From positions 78,190 to 142,189 of the forward strand of contig JAJAGP010001996.1 in NCBI GenBank assembly GCA_025084515.1: a stretch of 64,000 bases of DNA. The letters run 5' to 3'. Each line of letters begins with the position of its first letter. Position 1 is the stretch's first letter. Below are positions 9,619 through 20,850 of the stretch, one piece after another. Both the position numbers and the translations under genes were made by a program. This DNA comes from Ancistrus triradiatus. Its lineage: Eukaryota > Chordata > Actinopteri > Siluriformes > Loricariidae. The notes under the pieces are model-generated. The model worked only from the letters and a program-made list of their open reading frames with translations, did no database searches and was not told where the DNA came from.

Positions 9619-10852
9619 ACATGGGGCAAAAAACAGTATTTATTCAGTCACTGATTGTGCAAGTTCTCTGACTTAGAAAGATGAGCGAGGGTTTGGTCAT
9701 TTTCATCATAGGTACACTTCAAACTATGAGAGACAAAATGATTTTTAAATAATTTAATTATAAAATGATGGTGAAAAATAAGTATTTGCTCAATACATTT
9801 GGTTTCAACTCAATACTTTGTAACATAACCTTTGTTGGCAACAACAGAGGTCAAAGGTTTCCTGTAAGTCTTCACCAGGTTGGCACACACACTGTAGCCT
9901 GGTTATGTTGGTGCCCATTCCCTCCATGCAGACTCTCCTCTAGAGCAGTGATGTTTTTGGGCAAACACGGACTTTCAACTCCCCCACCAAATTTTCTATG
10001 GGGGTTGAGGTCTGGAGGACTGGCTAGGCCACTCCGGACCTTGAAATGCTTTTTACGGAGCCACTCCTTCGTTGCCCTAGCGGTTGTGTTGGGATCACTG
10101 TCACACTGTGTGTTCTTCTTCTTCTTTCGGCTTCTCCTTTTATCAGGGGTCACCACAGCGAGCGAAACGTAAACGTTTCCACCTCACCCTGTCCTCCACA
10201 TCCTCTACTCTCACCCCAACGGCCTGCATATCTTCATTTACCACAACCATATAACTTCTCTTTGGTCTTTCTCTTCCGTCTCTTGCCTGGCAGCTCATGT
10301 CCAAACATCCTCCTACCAATATATATCACTATCCCTCCTCTGCAACATGTCCAAAACCATTCTTAGTCTTCCCTCTCGATTTTGTCTCCCAATTTTCCAA
10401 CCTCTGATGATCTCATTCCTAATCCTGTCCACCCTAGACACTCTAAAGAGAACCTCAAATCTTAAGTTCTGCCACCTCCAGCTCTGCTTCCTGTTCTCTT
10501 TGCCAGTGCCACTGTCTCTAAACCCATACAAACAAGGCTGGTCTCACTACTCTCTTATAAATCTTTCCTTTCACTTTTGCTGCGACCCTCTGTGCCATTA
10601 ATACAAGGTAACGAGTGGAGGACAGATGAACAGATGCATGTCTGTGAGAGCCAGGAAATCTTGCTTGTTTGTGGGTGAACCACACAATTCTTTAAAAAAT
10701 CCTACAATGTGATTTCTGGATTTTTCTTTTTCTCATTTGTCTCTCAGTCGGAAGTGTACCTATGATGAAAAAATTACAGACCTCTCTCATCTTTCAAGTA
10801 GGGAAATTGTACAGGTCAATGGCTGACTAAATTACTTTTTTTGCCCCAGTAT
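9619..10852 (-). mobile_element. Tc1-B transposon with a LINE fragment inside
   Basis: Both ends are visible: 'ggggcaaaaaacagtattta' at the left and 'ttttttgccccagtatg' at the right. The subterminal block 'catcataggtacacttcaaa' is near 9706, with its inverse near 10755. Transposase pieces on the minus strand (9872-10090) cover 'LNPHRKFGG' to the 'SDPNT' region with many one-base insertions. 10110-10600 is replaced by non-LTR retrotransposon sequence. Confidence 0.75.
10110..10600 (-). mobile_element. Non-LTR retrotransposon ORF2 C-terminal fragment
   Basis: The minus-strand reading contains 'LRFEVLFRVSRVDRIRNE' followed by 'IIRGWKIGRQ' and 'MVLDMLQRRDSD'. This is the LINE ORF2 tail pattern 'MDRIRNEYIRGTA...RWFGHVQRRD' common in fish genomes. 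It is truncated at both ends and damaged. It lies within a Tc1-B copy. Confidence 0.7.
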
Positions 10853-10869
10853 GTATTATATATATATAC

Positions 10870-11119
10870 AATCGTAGCGTATTAAAGTAATTCAGTGAGA
10901 GCTGAATGACAAAGCAAACAGATGGAACGAAGCAAGGGAAGATGCAATGCTTCCCGGCGCTCCCAGTGCATTGTGGGAGGAAATAAAACGCAGGCAGTAT
11001 GTGCTAGTGGAAAACGCTTGGAATATGCGAGAACGGGATGAGCTGTAGCCAATCAGAGAGTCGTTGCAGTGCAGTGGGTGGGGCTCGGCGGGTTTTTTTT
11101 TCCCGACGCGCATTTGACT
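10870..11119 (+). promoter_or_regulatory. dynll2 core promoter region
   Basis: A GC/CpG-richer island in AT-rich surroundings, just upstream of the probable non-coding first exon. It holds a CCAAT box (11049-11053, in 'agccaatcagag'), a GC-box-like 'gtgggtggggctcgg' and the string 'gtgcattgtgggagg' at about 10965-10979, which resembles a ZNF143-type site. No TATA box is at a usual distance. This fits a housekeeping promoter and is inferred from composition and motifs. Confidence 0.6.
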
Positions 11120-11501
11120 GTGTAGGGAGCGTATGCACCGCGTGGACACTGAAGAGAGTAGCAGATAGTGTGTTTAACGGGGTTGAGACGGTCTCAAATA
11201 ATCCTGACTAAAACACGGCACTGGTGCAAAACTAACACAACAGGGTGAGTAAGGTGTCTTGTCTAAACGGTGTGTGTGGTTGTCATGGTTCATAAGAGTT
11301 CCTATGGGGCTGATAAGTTTATTTCAGAAGTAGCTTCATGCCGTTTAAAGAATTATGAAATGCAAGTACGACATGAAATGGCAGCCGCGGGTTGTAGTTT
11401 ATGTGCGATATTAAAGATGTTAGCATATAAGAACATGCATGCACACAATTGTTAATTTACCAGTCCGTTTATGCGAACTCGCGATGATTTCTACGCGGAA
11501 A

Positions 11502-11557
<56 letters not shown>

Positions 11558-14500
11558 GTGTGTGCGTGTGTGTGTGCGTGTGTGTGTGCGTGTGTGTGTG
11601 CGCGTGTGTGTGCGCGTGTGTGTGCGCGTGTGTGTGCGCGTGTGTGTGCGCGTGTGTGTGCGCGTGTGTGTGCGCGTGTGTGTGCGCGCTCAACTATAAA
11701 ACCAGCTCATGCAGTAAACATAAATCGACTCCAAAACATTTCTAAGGCCTTCATTTTGATTTTCACCTAGTGAAGATGCCTAACGATTGACACCAATTGG
11801 CAAGGCTATGTTTGTTTTATCATTATTAAGACCCTGTTCTTGCAATATTTCTAAATCTGTTTGACTCTTCAAATATTCCAATGTATTTAAAAGCTGGGTT
11901 AAAACAATTTCAAATTTTTTTTTGAAGGGTTAATTTTCATCATTCTGCCTATGACCACAGAACCACAGAAGTGACCATGCAGATACCGTTTATAATTATT
12001 ATTTTTTAATTACTTTGCCCATGTTTTTTCTTGTCTAATACTACAATACATGTTGGTATGTAGCACCCAAATTTTAGAAATTCAAATCCTCTTCTACCCA
12101 AAGGTATGGCCTGGTTGGTGGTGGTGTTATTAGAAAGCGTTTTAGAGCTCTTTGTATTTTAACTGTACTTTAAATTCTGGAAAGAAACAAGGTTAAAATT
12201 GATCAGGCTGATTTATATTTAGGCTGATACATTTTCAGTCTTGTTACCTGGGTGTAGTAGGATTGTGGTAGCCTAGCGGTTAAGGTACTGGACTATAGAC
12301 CAGAAGGTCCAGGGTTCAAATCCCACCTCTGCCAAGCTGCCACTGTTGGGTCCTTGAGCAAGACCCTTAACCCACAATTGCTTGGATTGTAAGATTGTAT
12401 CAATTATAAGTTGCTCTGGATAAGGGCGTCTGCTAAATGCTGTAAATGTAAATGTAAAGTATTTAAATGGTCTTTCATTCAAGACATTTTTAATGAGTCA
12501 CATTTCAGTTTTCTGGAACTGAAACTCTGCTAAAGTGGACATTTTTTATTTGTCTTTCTTGTTTTGGATATTGGAAGACCCATTTCACGGCCTTGTAACT
12601 CAGTTTCATAATTTTGGAAGTAGTTTGTCCTTGTCTGCTTTATGCTGCTTTATTGCCATTGTTTTTAGAACTGGTGAACCAGTAAACTTCTAGTACCATG
12701 AGAAAACTGGCTGTCTGAAGGTATTTGTTCCTAGCAGCAAACCACATAAAATGTTTTAAGTTTTACCAGACCTTACAACTGTCATGGTTTTAGACCCTGT
12801 GTGGACATGAGCTGCTTCCAGGACTAATGCCACAGTAGATGTATTATGTTACAGCAGCATAAACGTTTTACTAATTGATGTTTTGTGTTTAATGACTAAC
12901 TGTTTACTGTAGCCAAATGAGTCATATCACACTTTCCCTAATAGTCATTCTGCTTCACTTGTGCTGACAAGTAAGTTTGAGTATTGGTTTCATATAAACA
13001 GGGTTCAATATATTCAGTGGACAGATTTTGGCAACTTAGATTGGATGGTTGTAACCCTCTTTAATGCCATTTAAACATTAGTAAATAAAGCTTAATGTCA
13101 CAGATTCACCAATTTTGACTAACTATGTACTGTTACTTGAAAGTGTACATTTGGGTGGGCAGTTATTGCCACATGGTGAAGATGGGTAAAAAGGTAATCT
13201 GTGTCTTTGTGGTTAACTTTGCGTAATCTCGCATTTAAAATGGGATCTAGCCTTTTTAATAGGAGAAACCTTATCAAAATATTTGAACCAAACTACATTG
13301 TATTTGATGCTTTGTGCAGCCTCACCTACATAACAGCATTAAGTGTTCCCGCTATAATGCTTGATGTGATTGCAGATTACAGAACCTGGAATCTGAGACA
13401 CTTTTCAATACAGCGCTTCTCAGGATCCCCCAGAGTTTTCTCTTTTTACAGCTCTGGTTGTTTTGAACTTCTTAATCATTACCCTAGTGCTCAGGTGGCA
13501 CAGTGGCGATTTGCTATACAAGTGCCTTCAGTCTGGTATCACACAGACACGCGTGTGGTCTTGATTGATCCTAATTTTACATTTGCCAACTTTACATTGA
13601 GCCTAGTTTACATTACATGCTCGTCTGTGCCGTGTGAGTTCCAAGATAGGGGCTCTTTACTTTTAAGTTTGAGTGCTGCTTGGAGTTTTGCATAATTTGA
13701 GCACTCTGCAGACTGACATTTCAGCTGACATTTTTCATAATCTAAATAATTTTGAAGAAAATTGTTAATATTTCATCAATAAATAAGGAGCCATGTTAGT
13801 TTGTGTAACAGTTGTGCAGTTTGTCAACTACTAAACTACTCTAACTTTAGTACATTGCTTTACCTGAAGAGTAGGAAGGGATAATTGGTTATGCCACAGT
13901 TTACTGAAAGATGAATGCTGCACTTCTTTCCCTGAAGACTTGAATGCTTCCAGTCGAACCCCACTAGCCAATTTTCCGTTATCTCAAATTCCACTGTAAT
14001 TTAAGGTAACATCTTAATGAGGTATTTCTTAAAAATATCTAGCGAGACATTCTCTGTGTGAGCTTGCAAGTCACATTTGACCAGAATATGATCCCATATT
14101 GCACTGATATGAAAGTAGGCATGTTTGGAAATGGCTGCATTGGGGTTTGAAACAGAGTTCCGTTTCAGTCCTACATATCCTGGTCAGTCATGTTGAGGGT
14201 CTGGAGCCTAACCCAGAATTCAGCTGTGCCATTCTGGTGACGAGAGGATATGTAGTGTAAATGAGCCCACTGGCTTAGCCATCTTTCATACACACATTAC
14301 TGGCAACCCCTTTTGTCCACTAACCAAACATTATTTATTGTAGAACACAGTTTTGGGCCTGTCCTGTAATTCATAAATGATCAGCTGTACCTTCGTACTG
14401 TGCTGGTGTTATTTGCATGCAAAGGACATGTGTATTTAGTGACAGCCCTCTTACAGCCCACAGTATGGCCTACGTGACCCAGCTGGATTACTTTGGTAAT

Positions 14501-17500
14501 GGGAAAAGGGAAAATGGCCTTGTGCTGCCCACTGAATACTTTGCTTAAATGTGATGGCTGTGTCTCTCTGAAAGCGTTGTTTGGCTGAGCATAAGTGCAT
14601 CGAGTGTATGGCACTGACATGTTTGCCCCCACCTATATCAGCTACGTCGATGCCTTTTTTGTCAAAGAAACCTGTTCTACTCAGACTGGGTTATTGATGG
14701 CTCTCCTGGGCTGAACACAGGAAAGTCTCAGACTCTTGATTGAGGTGGCCTCCTTTTTGGAAAATCATAATTGTCCGTTTCTTTTTTTGGTACCTGCACT
14801 AGTTTCTTAAATAGGAAGGTAGATGACCGTGTAAACTCATGTTTTATTGGCAACCTAAAAGTACTACAACATTTTAAAATGATGCCTAAAACAACAAACA
14901 TAACCTAGAACGTGTGTATATAAATCATATTTCTCTGATTTATGGATATGCATGTAAACATACTGCTAATAAACCGTTATCTAGTGTTTATTTGGGTGGA
15001 CATGACTGTTACATGTTGTATTAGACGTTTTTAGTATTTGGATTTTGGCTGCATGTGGGGCTGTGTAGTATTTTGACATGTCATGTATGTTGGGCTGTGT
15101 TGGTCCAACATTCTAATGTCTGTTGCATCTTTTGATTCCATGTTCTGCCTGAGACATCAACTTTTAGCACACATGAACACCACCAATATTGGGATAATGT
15201 GTACACATGGGGCCTTTTGTTATTGATGTTATTTTTGTTGATCGAAAGAACATGCTGTGGATTTTAAATTTGTAATCTAGGAACAAAATGGCTGAATGTT
15301 AGCTAGTGACTAGTTAGAATCTTCTCCAATCATTTGTGAACTGTACATGACTTTGAGTGACACTTGTGTTGTTTAGAGTAGACCAGTAATTACAAATTGT
15401 TTCATAATTGTTGTTGGCTATTGTCACTTAACTGAGACATTTGTTGGCAGATTGTTTCATTTTAAGAAGATTTGATCAGCCTATAGAACAGTTAGACCAT
15501 GCTACTTTTCACTAGCATGGAAATGTATTGGAACCATTTTGTGTGCTAATTTCAATACCTGTCAGAACTCTTGAACTGCCCTTAATGCCTTCCATTGTGT
15601 TTATTCTTTTTATTAATGGCTGTTTCTCATCTCCTCACCAGGGTGCCATTTGTAAATGTTCTTTACAGCATGTGCGACTAAATAAAAATAGAAATATAAA
15701 AGGCTGTAGCTGCTGCAGTCTTCAGTGGGGGGGTGGGAGAAAGACCATGAGCCTGTCGCTAAGCAATGCTCCAGTCTTGAGAAAATTGTGGTGGTTTCAT
15801 ACACAGCAGAGTAATCATATGCAGCTTTCATAGAACAGAGGTATATGTCAGCATGGAGAAAACCCTGATGTTCTAAAATCTGGCATTAGAAATGATCACC
15901 TAGCTGCTCCTTTTGTTGCTGAGAAAATGTTCTTCTTGAAGTACAGCATAGAATAAATGCATTGCACTTAGTCCGTGACATCTTCAGTTACTTAATTTGT
16001 TGCTTCACAAATTAGCCTTGGTTCCATTTAATTATTGTACTTCTCTCTGTCTAGGCATCATGACCGACAGGAAGGCAGTGATAAAGAATGCCGACATGTC
16101 TGAGGACATGCAGCAAGATGCCGTGGACTGTGCCACACAGGCCATGGAGAAGTACAACATTGAGAAAGACATTGCTGCCTATATCAAAAAGGTAACTTGC
16201 ACATTGACATTTGCAGTTAACAAATGCAATAAATTTCCAAGGGACATGTGTAATTCACACCTGTTCTGGACATTTTAGTGGTTTATCTTGTTTTCTCTGT
16301 CCAGGTTACTGAAGACATTTCTGAAGTTAGGTTATTTTCTGTTGAGAGTAAGCATGTCAGGCTAGGTCTCTAGTCTTGCTCTGGGTGTATACAGGGATCA
16401 TATACTCACTGGCCACTTTATTAGGTTCACCTGTTCAGCTGCTTGTTAACAAGTATCTAATCAGCCAATCACATGGCAGCAACTTGGTGCATGTAGACAT
16501 GGTCAAGACAACCTGCTGAAGTTCAAACCAAGCATCAGAATGGAGAAGATGACTTGAGTTACTTTGAATGTGACAAGGTTGTTGGTGCTAGATGGGCTGA
16601 TAGCCTAAACAACAGACGTATGGATTCATCCTGCCATGTATAAATGGTTCAGGCTGGTGGTGGTGTAATGATGTGGGGGATATTTTCTTGACACACATTA
16701 GGTCCTTTCATACTACTTGAGCATCGTTTAAATGCCACAGCCAACCTGAATATTGCTGCTGACCATATCGGTCACTTTATGACCAGTGTCTGCATTTTCT
16801 GATGACTAACTTCAGCACGATAACTCACCATGTCCCAGAGCTCAAATCATCTCAAACTGGTTTCTCGAACATGAGTTCAATGTACTTGCATGGCCTCGAG
16901 TCACCAGACTTCAACCCAATAGAGCACCTTTTTGGGATGTGGTGGAATGGGAGATTCACGTCCTGGATGTGCAGCCAACAAATCTGTAGCAACTGCGTGA
17001 TGCTATCATCTCAATATGGACTGCAATGTTTTCAGCACCTTCATGAATCTGTGCCACTAAGAAATAAGTTAGTTCTGAAGGCACCTAATAAAGTGGCTGG
17101 TGTGTGTACTTGGTGAATTGAGCTGACTTGGCTGCCTGACCACAGTGGTGAACTGACTGGCTGTGCCTGAGGGAGGGGAGACTAGAAGGAGGGGTGTGGG
17201 ACCCATCTCCAACCCCTGCCCTACCCCAATTCAGGGTACACATGTCCTGTGTGTTCTGGGATACGTTCCTGGGGATAGTTTGTCAAAGCACTCAGCATGT
17301 TCTCCCGGCCGCAAACACTTTTCAAAGACTGTTCTTCCCTAACTTTATTCGGAGTGCATGGAATCCGTAGAGAGAACCGTTCTCAGTCTCCTCCTTCCTA
17401 GTTCATGCTCTGACTCCCACATGTAAGCCGCAATATGAAGAGAAATGAAGCCTTATCTAATACTGGAGTTATTCTTAACTTCTGATATACTGGATAATTA

Positions 17501-18871
17501 TCATCTTTTAATAGAGTTTACTACATTTTGATGTTGGGTCACACTACCCGAGTTGAATTAGTTTTTTTTATTATTATTATTTTTTTAAAGCTTGCATTAG
17601 TTTACATTTTCTCACTTTGATTGTTCGATTTTAGATGTTTTGTTAGGTTGACCTACCTCAACGTTTGCTGTGATTTTCTGCTTTGCATACATTTTTGTAA
17701 AATATTATTTACTTCGTGCAAGTTTCTTTAATGTTTGTTTTTTGCATCTTTTGAGGTTAGGTTAGTTTAGATGATTTTTACTTTAATGTGTATCAAGGGG
17801 AGATAATTACCATATTCTATTTACCAGTTAATATGAATACCTGTGTGCCCTGATAAGGTAGTTAAGTTCAAAATTAGGTGGTTAAATTAGTGTTTAAATT
17901 CAGACTTTTTACCGGCTCTTTATTAAAAATGGGTAATTACAAATGATCAGTAATGATCAATATTGACTGAAGGAAAAAAAAAAAAAAAAAAAAGTCGTGA
18001 TAAATTTTTCAGCCATATCGCCCTGCCCATGTAATCATAATATTGAGCATTTAAAAATAATATAATCTTGTACAGGTGTGGTACCTTTTTTAATTAAGTA
18101 ATGAATGCATCGTTTAAGGTAATTTTCTGCACTATAGTGGTGTTTAAGTTTGTGAAAGCTTTAGAATTTTCTATATTTCTGCATAAATATGAACTAAAAC
18201 ATCAGATTTTCACACAAGTTCTAAAAGTAGATAAACAGAACCCAGTTGCACAAATTAGACAAATATTATACTTGGTCAATACATGATCCAATATTGCATA
18301 TTAGTGAGTGGCAAAAGTATGGGAACCTTTTGTTTTCAGGATCTGGTGTGACCCACCAGATCCTTCCACAACATTTTGTTTGGATTAAGGTCAAGACTTT
18401 GACTTGGCCATTCCAAAACATTAACTTTATTCTTCAATGATGGCAAGCTGTCCTGGCCCAGATGCAGCAAAACATGATTGGACCTTTGAGCAAGGCCTTT
18501 AACTCACAGTTGCCTGGAGTGTACATTGTAAGAAATGTAGCGTCATTCTGCTAAATGCTGTAACTCTTTTTAATCATTTTAGAGCCCTGCTACATGCTTG
18601 TGATAATGAAATGTATTTCTAAAATTTCAGCAGCCTAATTGACCTCATGAGACAAGCTGGGGGAAATTTGATTAAATCCAGTGTGCCATTATGCTATTTA
18701 GATCTTGACTTAACATCTATGTTTTCTCAACAGGAGTTCGATAAGAAGTACAACCCCACGTGGCACTGCATTGTGGGACGGAACTTTGGCAGTTATGTGA
18801 CACATGAAACGAAGCACTTCATCTACTTCTACCTGGGTCAAGTGGCCATTTTACTCTTTAAGTCAGGCTGA
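11060..18871 (+). CDS. dynll2: dynll2, dynein light chain LC8-type 2 (gene span; coding 16060..16191 and 18734..18871)
   Basis: LC8 is an 89-residue homodimeric hub that binds short linear motifs (TQT type) in dynein intermediate chain and many other partners; it acts in the cytoplasm. The two coding exons give exactly 89 codons with no breaks. 'MTDRKAVIKNADMSEDMQQ' and 'EKYNIEKDIAAYIKK' favour DYNLL2 over DYNLL1, which from memory has AAHIKK. Exon 3 gives 'EFDKKYNPTWHCIVGRNFG', 'SYVTHETKHFIYFYLGQV' and 'AILLFKSG', including the partner-binding beta-strand region. A non-coding first exon is inferred to end at 11244. The position between srsf1 and heatr6 matches the same gene neighbourhood on human 17q, from memory. 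Confidence 0.93.
11120..11244 (+). other. dynll2: dynll2 non-coding exon 1 (5' UTR), predicted
   Basis: It follows the CpG/CCAAT promoter and ends at a strong donor, cagg|gtgagt. No ATG with a useful frame is present. The coding exon starts with an acceptor only 5 nt before its ATG, so a 5' UTR exon upstream is required. The exact transcription start is a guess. Confidence 0.55.
11504..11689. repeat. (TG)n / (CGCGTGTGTGTG)n alternating purine-pyrimidine tract
   Basis: 186 bp of strict purine-pyrimidine alternation: pure TG first, then interspersed CG, and finally a 12-bp register of CGCG plus TGTGTGTG. The long Cys-Val-type open frames here are repeat artefacts. It lies 260 bp inside dynll2 intron 1. 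Confidence 0.97.
12261..12458 (+). mobile_element. tRNA-derived SINE with V-SINE-like 3' domain
   Basis: A full-length copy. The head is 'tggtagcctagcggttaagg', box B is 'gggttcaaatccc', and the conserved tail 'ggataagggcgtctgctaa' ends in 'aatgtaaatgtaa'. It is in dynll2 intron 1. No clear target duplication was found. Confidence 0.85.
12460..16054 (+). other. dynll2 intron 1 remainder, no element recognised
   Basis: 3.6 kb of mostly unique AT-rich DNA with no recognisable repeat or RNA gene. The only long frame is 164 codons at 13201-13695; its product resembles no family I know. It has no acceptor/donor pair that would join it to dynll2. Confidence 0.55.
16055..16191 (+). CDS. dynll2: dynll2 coding exon 2 (start codon at 16060)
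   Basis: The acceptor is ctgtctag| and the donor is aag|gtaact. ATG is at 16060-16062, preceded by 'gcatc'. The 44 codons run from 'MTDRKAVIKN' to 'AYIKK' and end in phase 0, as in all LC8 genes. There is no frame damage. Confidence 0.95.
16403..17109 (+). mobile_element. Tc1-C transposon, internally deleted
   Basis: The left end is 'cactggccactttattagg' and the right end is its inverse, 'cctaataaagtggctggtg'. Internal coding remnants include a 'SPDFNPIEHLF' block (at about 16899-16930) on the + strand with the C-terminal 'LRNCVMLSSQYG'-like region. At about 700 bp it is less than half of an autonomous Tc1, so it is a deletion derivative. It is in dynll2 intron 2. Confidence 0.8.
17110..18130 (+). 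other. dynll2 intron 2 middle, no element recognised
   Basis: AT-rich unique DNA with a poly(A) run of about 20 at 17971-17991. No gene or element end is recognised. Confidence 0.5.
18134..18475 (-). mobile_element. Tc1-A deletion derivative
   Basis: It begins with the Tc1-A terminal repeat in 'tagtggtgtttaagtttgtg' and the subterminal 'gagtggcaaaagtatgggaa', then transposase C-terminus in reverse ('catttcgattgg'-type to 'tggccattccaaaacattaa'). At about 18436 it jumps internally to 'atgatggcaagctgtcctgg', a block normally several hundred bp further on. It is truncated at 18475. Confidence 0.75.
18475..18565 (+). mobile_element. SINE 3' fragment fused to Tc1-A remnant
   Basis: 'cctttgagcaaggcctttaa' followed by a degraded form of the SINE tail ending in 'ctgctaaatgctgtaa'. 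The tRNA head is missing, and the piece joins the Tc1-A remnant directly. Confidence 0.65.
18734..18871 (+). CDS. dynll2: dynll2 exon 3 and stop
   Basis: The acceptor is caacag|. It encodes 45 residues from 'EFDKKYNPTWHCIVG' to 'LLFKSG', then TGA at 18869-18871. It holds the conserved NPTWHCIVG and HFIYFYLG segments that form the dimer and groove strands. Identical in kind to vertebrate LC8, with no damage. Confidence 0.96.
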   Translation, partial: EFDKKYNPTWHCIVGRNFGSYVTHETKHFIYFYLGQVAILLFKSG

Positions 18872-19200
18872 GGGCAAACCTTTACTTTCCATCGCACAAA
18901 TTCTGAGCTTCAGCTCCAAATCTGGACTGTGATGCACTGAAGACTGAGGCCACATCTTACACACATACGTGCTCATCTTGAGAATAGCTATGGAGGCTGT
19001 GCATAAGTGCATGGACCGTGTACAATATTTAATTTGTATATGTTGCAATACGATTGATTTTCTGTAGTTGCTGTCGACTTAAAGCAACTGTTTTTGCTGA
19101 ATGTTTTTCTTAGGTCAAGTTTTGTTTTTGCACTGAAGTTGTACAAAATGCTTTGACTGCTGCCTTTAAGTAATATTAAAGAATGGTTCATCATGTATTG
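18872..19200 (+). other. dynll2: dynll2 3' UTR, with poly(A) signal
   Basis: Unique sequence after the stop. ATTAAA lies at 19175-19180, followed by the GT/T-rich stretch 'tgtattgtggattttttttt', a good cleavage context. A longer 3' UTR in other tissues cannot be excluded; mammalian DYNLL2 has one. Confidence 0.6.
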
Positions 19201-19267
19201 TGGATTTTTTTTCCCTTTAATTCCTACTTGCCTGAATGTCATTTATGCTATGATGCCACAAACATTT

Positions 19268-19458
19268 AAAGCATTTAGCAGATGCCCTTATCCAGAGCGA
19301 CTTACAATTGGTACAGTCTTACAATCCAAGCAGTTGTGGGTTAAGGGTCTTGCTCAAGGACCCAACAGTGGCAGCTTGGCAGAGGTGGGATTTGAACCCT
19401 GGACCTTCTGGTCCAGAGTCCAGTACCTTAACCACTAGGAGTCCCACCACAGTCCCAA
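19268..19458 (-). mobile_element. tRNA-derived SINE with V-SINE-like 3' domain
   Basis: A full copy in reverse: 'gcatttagcagatgccctta' (tail) through 'ggatttgaaccctggacc' (box B) to 'ccactaggagtcccaccac' (head). Possible 7-bp duplication caaacat on both sides (about 19260 and 19457). Confidence 0.85.
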
Positions 19459-19459
19459 A

Positions 19460-20436
19460 CATCAAATGTGAAACCTCAAAAGTCCATCTTGGCATATTTA
19501 TTTACAAGCTCATCTTTTTGATCCAAGTGGTGATATGTGATAAAGTTTGGCATTTATCTCAAATGTGTGTGTGCGAGATGGATAAATCGATTAACACACT
19601 ATAGGTTAGACACCCAAGTCACATTACTTGTTTTGCTTAATGGAAAGATGTTAACATGGCTTCTGCAAGGAATAAACTAAAGTTTCAGGAACCATTAACA
19701 TGTTAAAGTTCTGAGTCCTTAGGAAAGACGTGGTGGATTACCTAGAAAGGCTCCCAAGTAGTTGCATAGACCAGATTTTGCCAGTATGTTTTAAAATGTG
19801 GAATTTGGAGAAAATCAGCAGTCACACCACCAATTAATGTTTAGTGAGTTAGAAATACAAACATTTTAAATGAATTTTTTTCATGCATTAAACATGTTAC
19901 ATAATACAGTAGATGTAAAGTTGTAATTGATTTATTATATAATTTAAAATGGTTTAATGATTAATGGGGAAAAAAAATATTGGACATGTGTGTTTACTGA
20001 CCTATGTCCTTCCACCAAAATTCACAGATTGACTTTTTCCCTTTATTGGTTTCTGATATGTATCCAAGGAGAAAGCAGTAAAGCTTGGGGGAAGTGGATT
20101 TTCACAGTTCATACCATAAAGTGGGGGCAACGCTTATCCGTAACTACTGAAGCCTCTATGTGGGAACAATTATTTTGTAAAGTACTGTATTTAAAGTTAC
20201 AACCATACTTCATGGTTAATGTCTGGGCACATTTTAAAAACAAAATTCTAGTATGACTAGCTAAAGATTATTGGTCAGATTTTTGTGAATTATTTTCTGC
20301 TCAACATCTCAATTTAAAGAAAACATAAGTGGTGGTAGGTGGTTATAAAACACTTATTTTACAAATTACACTTGAGGCACTATACCTTTATCGATTTTGC
20401 CTTGGTTACTTTTGTGGCATTGATTGTTGGTGTAGA
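19460..20436. other. Spacer, nothing recognised
   Basis: AT-rich unique DNA downstream of dynll2. A 99-codon frame at 19957-20256 has no family resemblance and no splice context. Confidence 0.45.
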
Positions 20437-20850
20437 AGGTGGTGGAAACGTTCCTCAGATTTTGGTCCATATTGACATGATAGCATTATGCAGCTGATGC
20501 AGGTTTGTCGGCTGCACATACGTGAAGAAAATCTCCCATTCCACCACATCCCAAATGTGCTCTATTGGTTTGAGATCTGGTGACTGTGGAGGCCATTTGA
20601 GTACAGTGAATTCAACATGTTTGAGAAACCAGTTTGAGGTGATCTCAGCTTTGTGATACACTTCGAGTGTTATCCTGCTGGAAGAAACAATCAGAAGATG
20701 GGTACACCAATCATATCAGGACAGACATGGTGAGCAACAATACTCAGGTAGGCTGTGGCATTTAAATGATGCTCAGTTGGTATTAAGGGGCCCCAAGGTC
20801 ATTGCACCAACATCACCAACCTGAACCACTGATACAAGGCAGGACTGATC
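20437..20850 (-). mobile_element. Tc1-C transposase fragment
   Basis: The minus strand reads 'KWPPQSPDLKPIEHIWDVVE' (20 residues, third catalytic block) and 'LHQLHNAIMSIW', the same family as 16403-17109. It extends upstream to a reverse 'catgatagcatt'-type block. Neither terminal repeat is visible. Confidence 0.75.

Noticed and set aside
11439..11770. Frames of repeated Cys-Val / His-Thr
   Set aside because: Pure translation of the TG/CG microsatellite.
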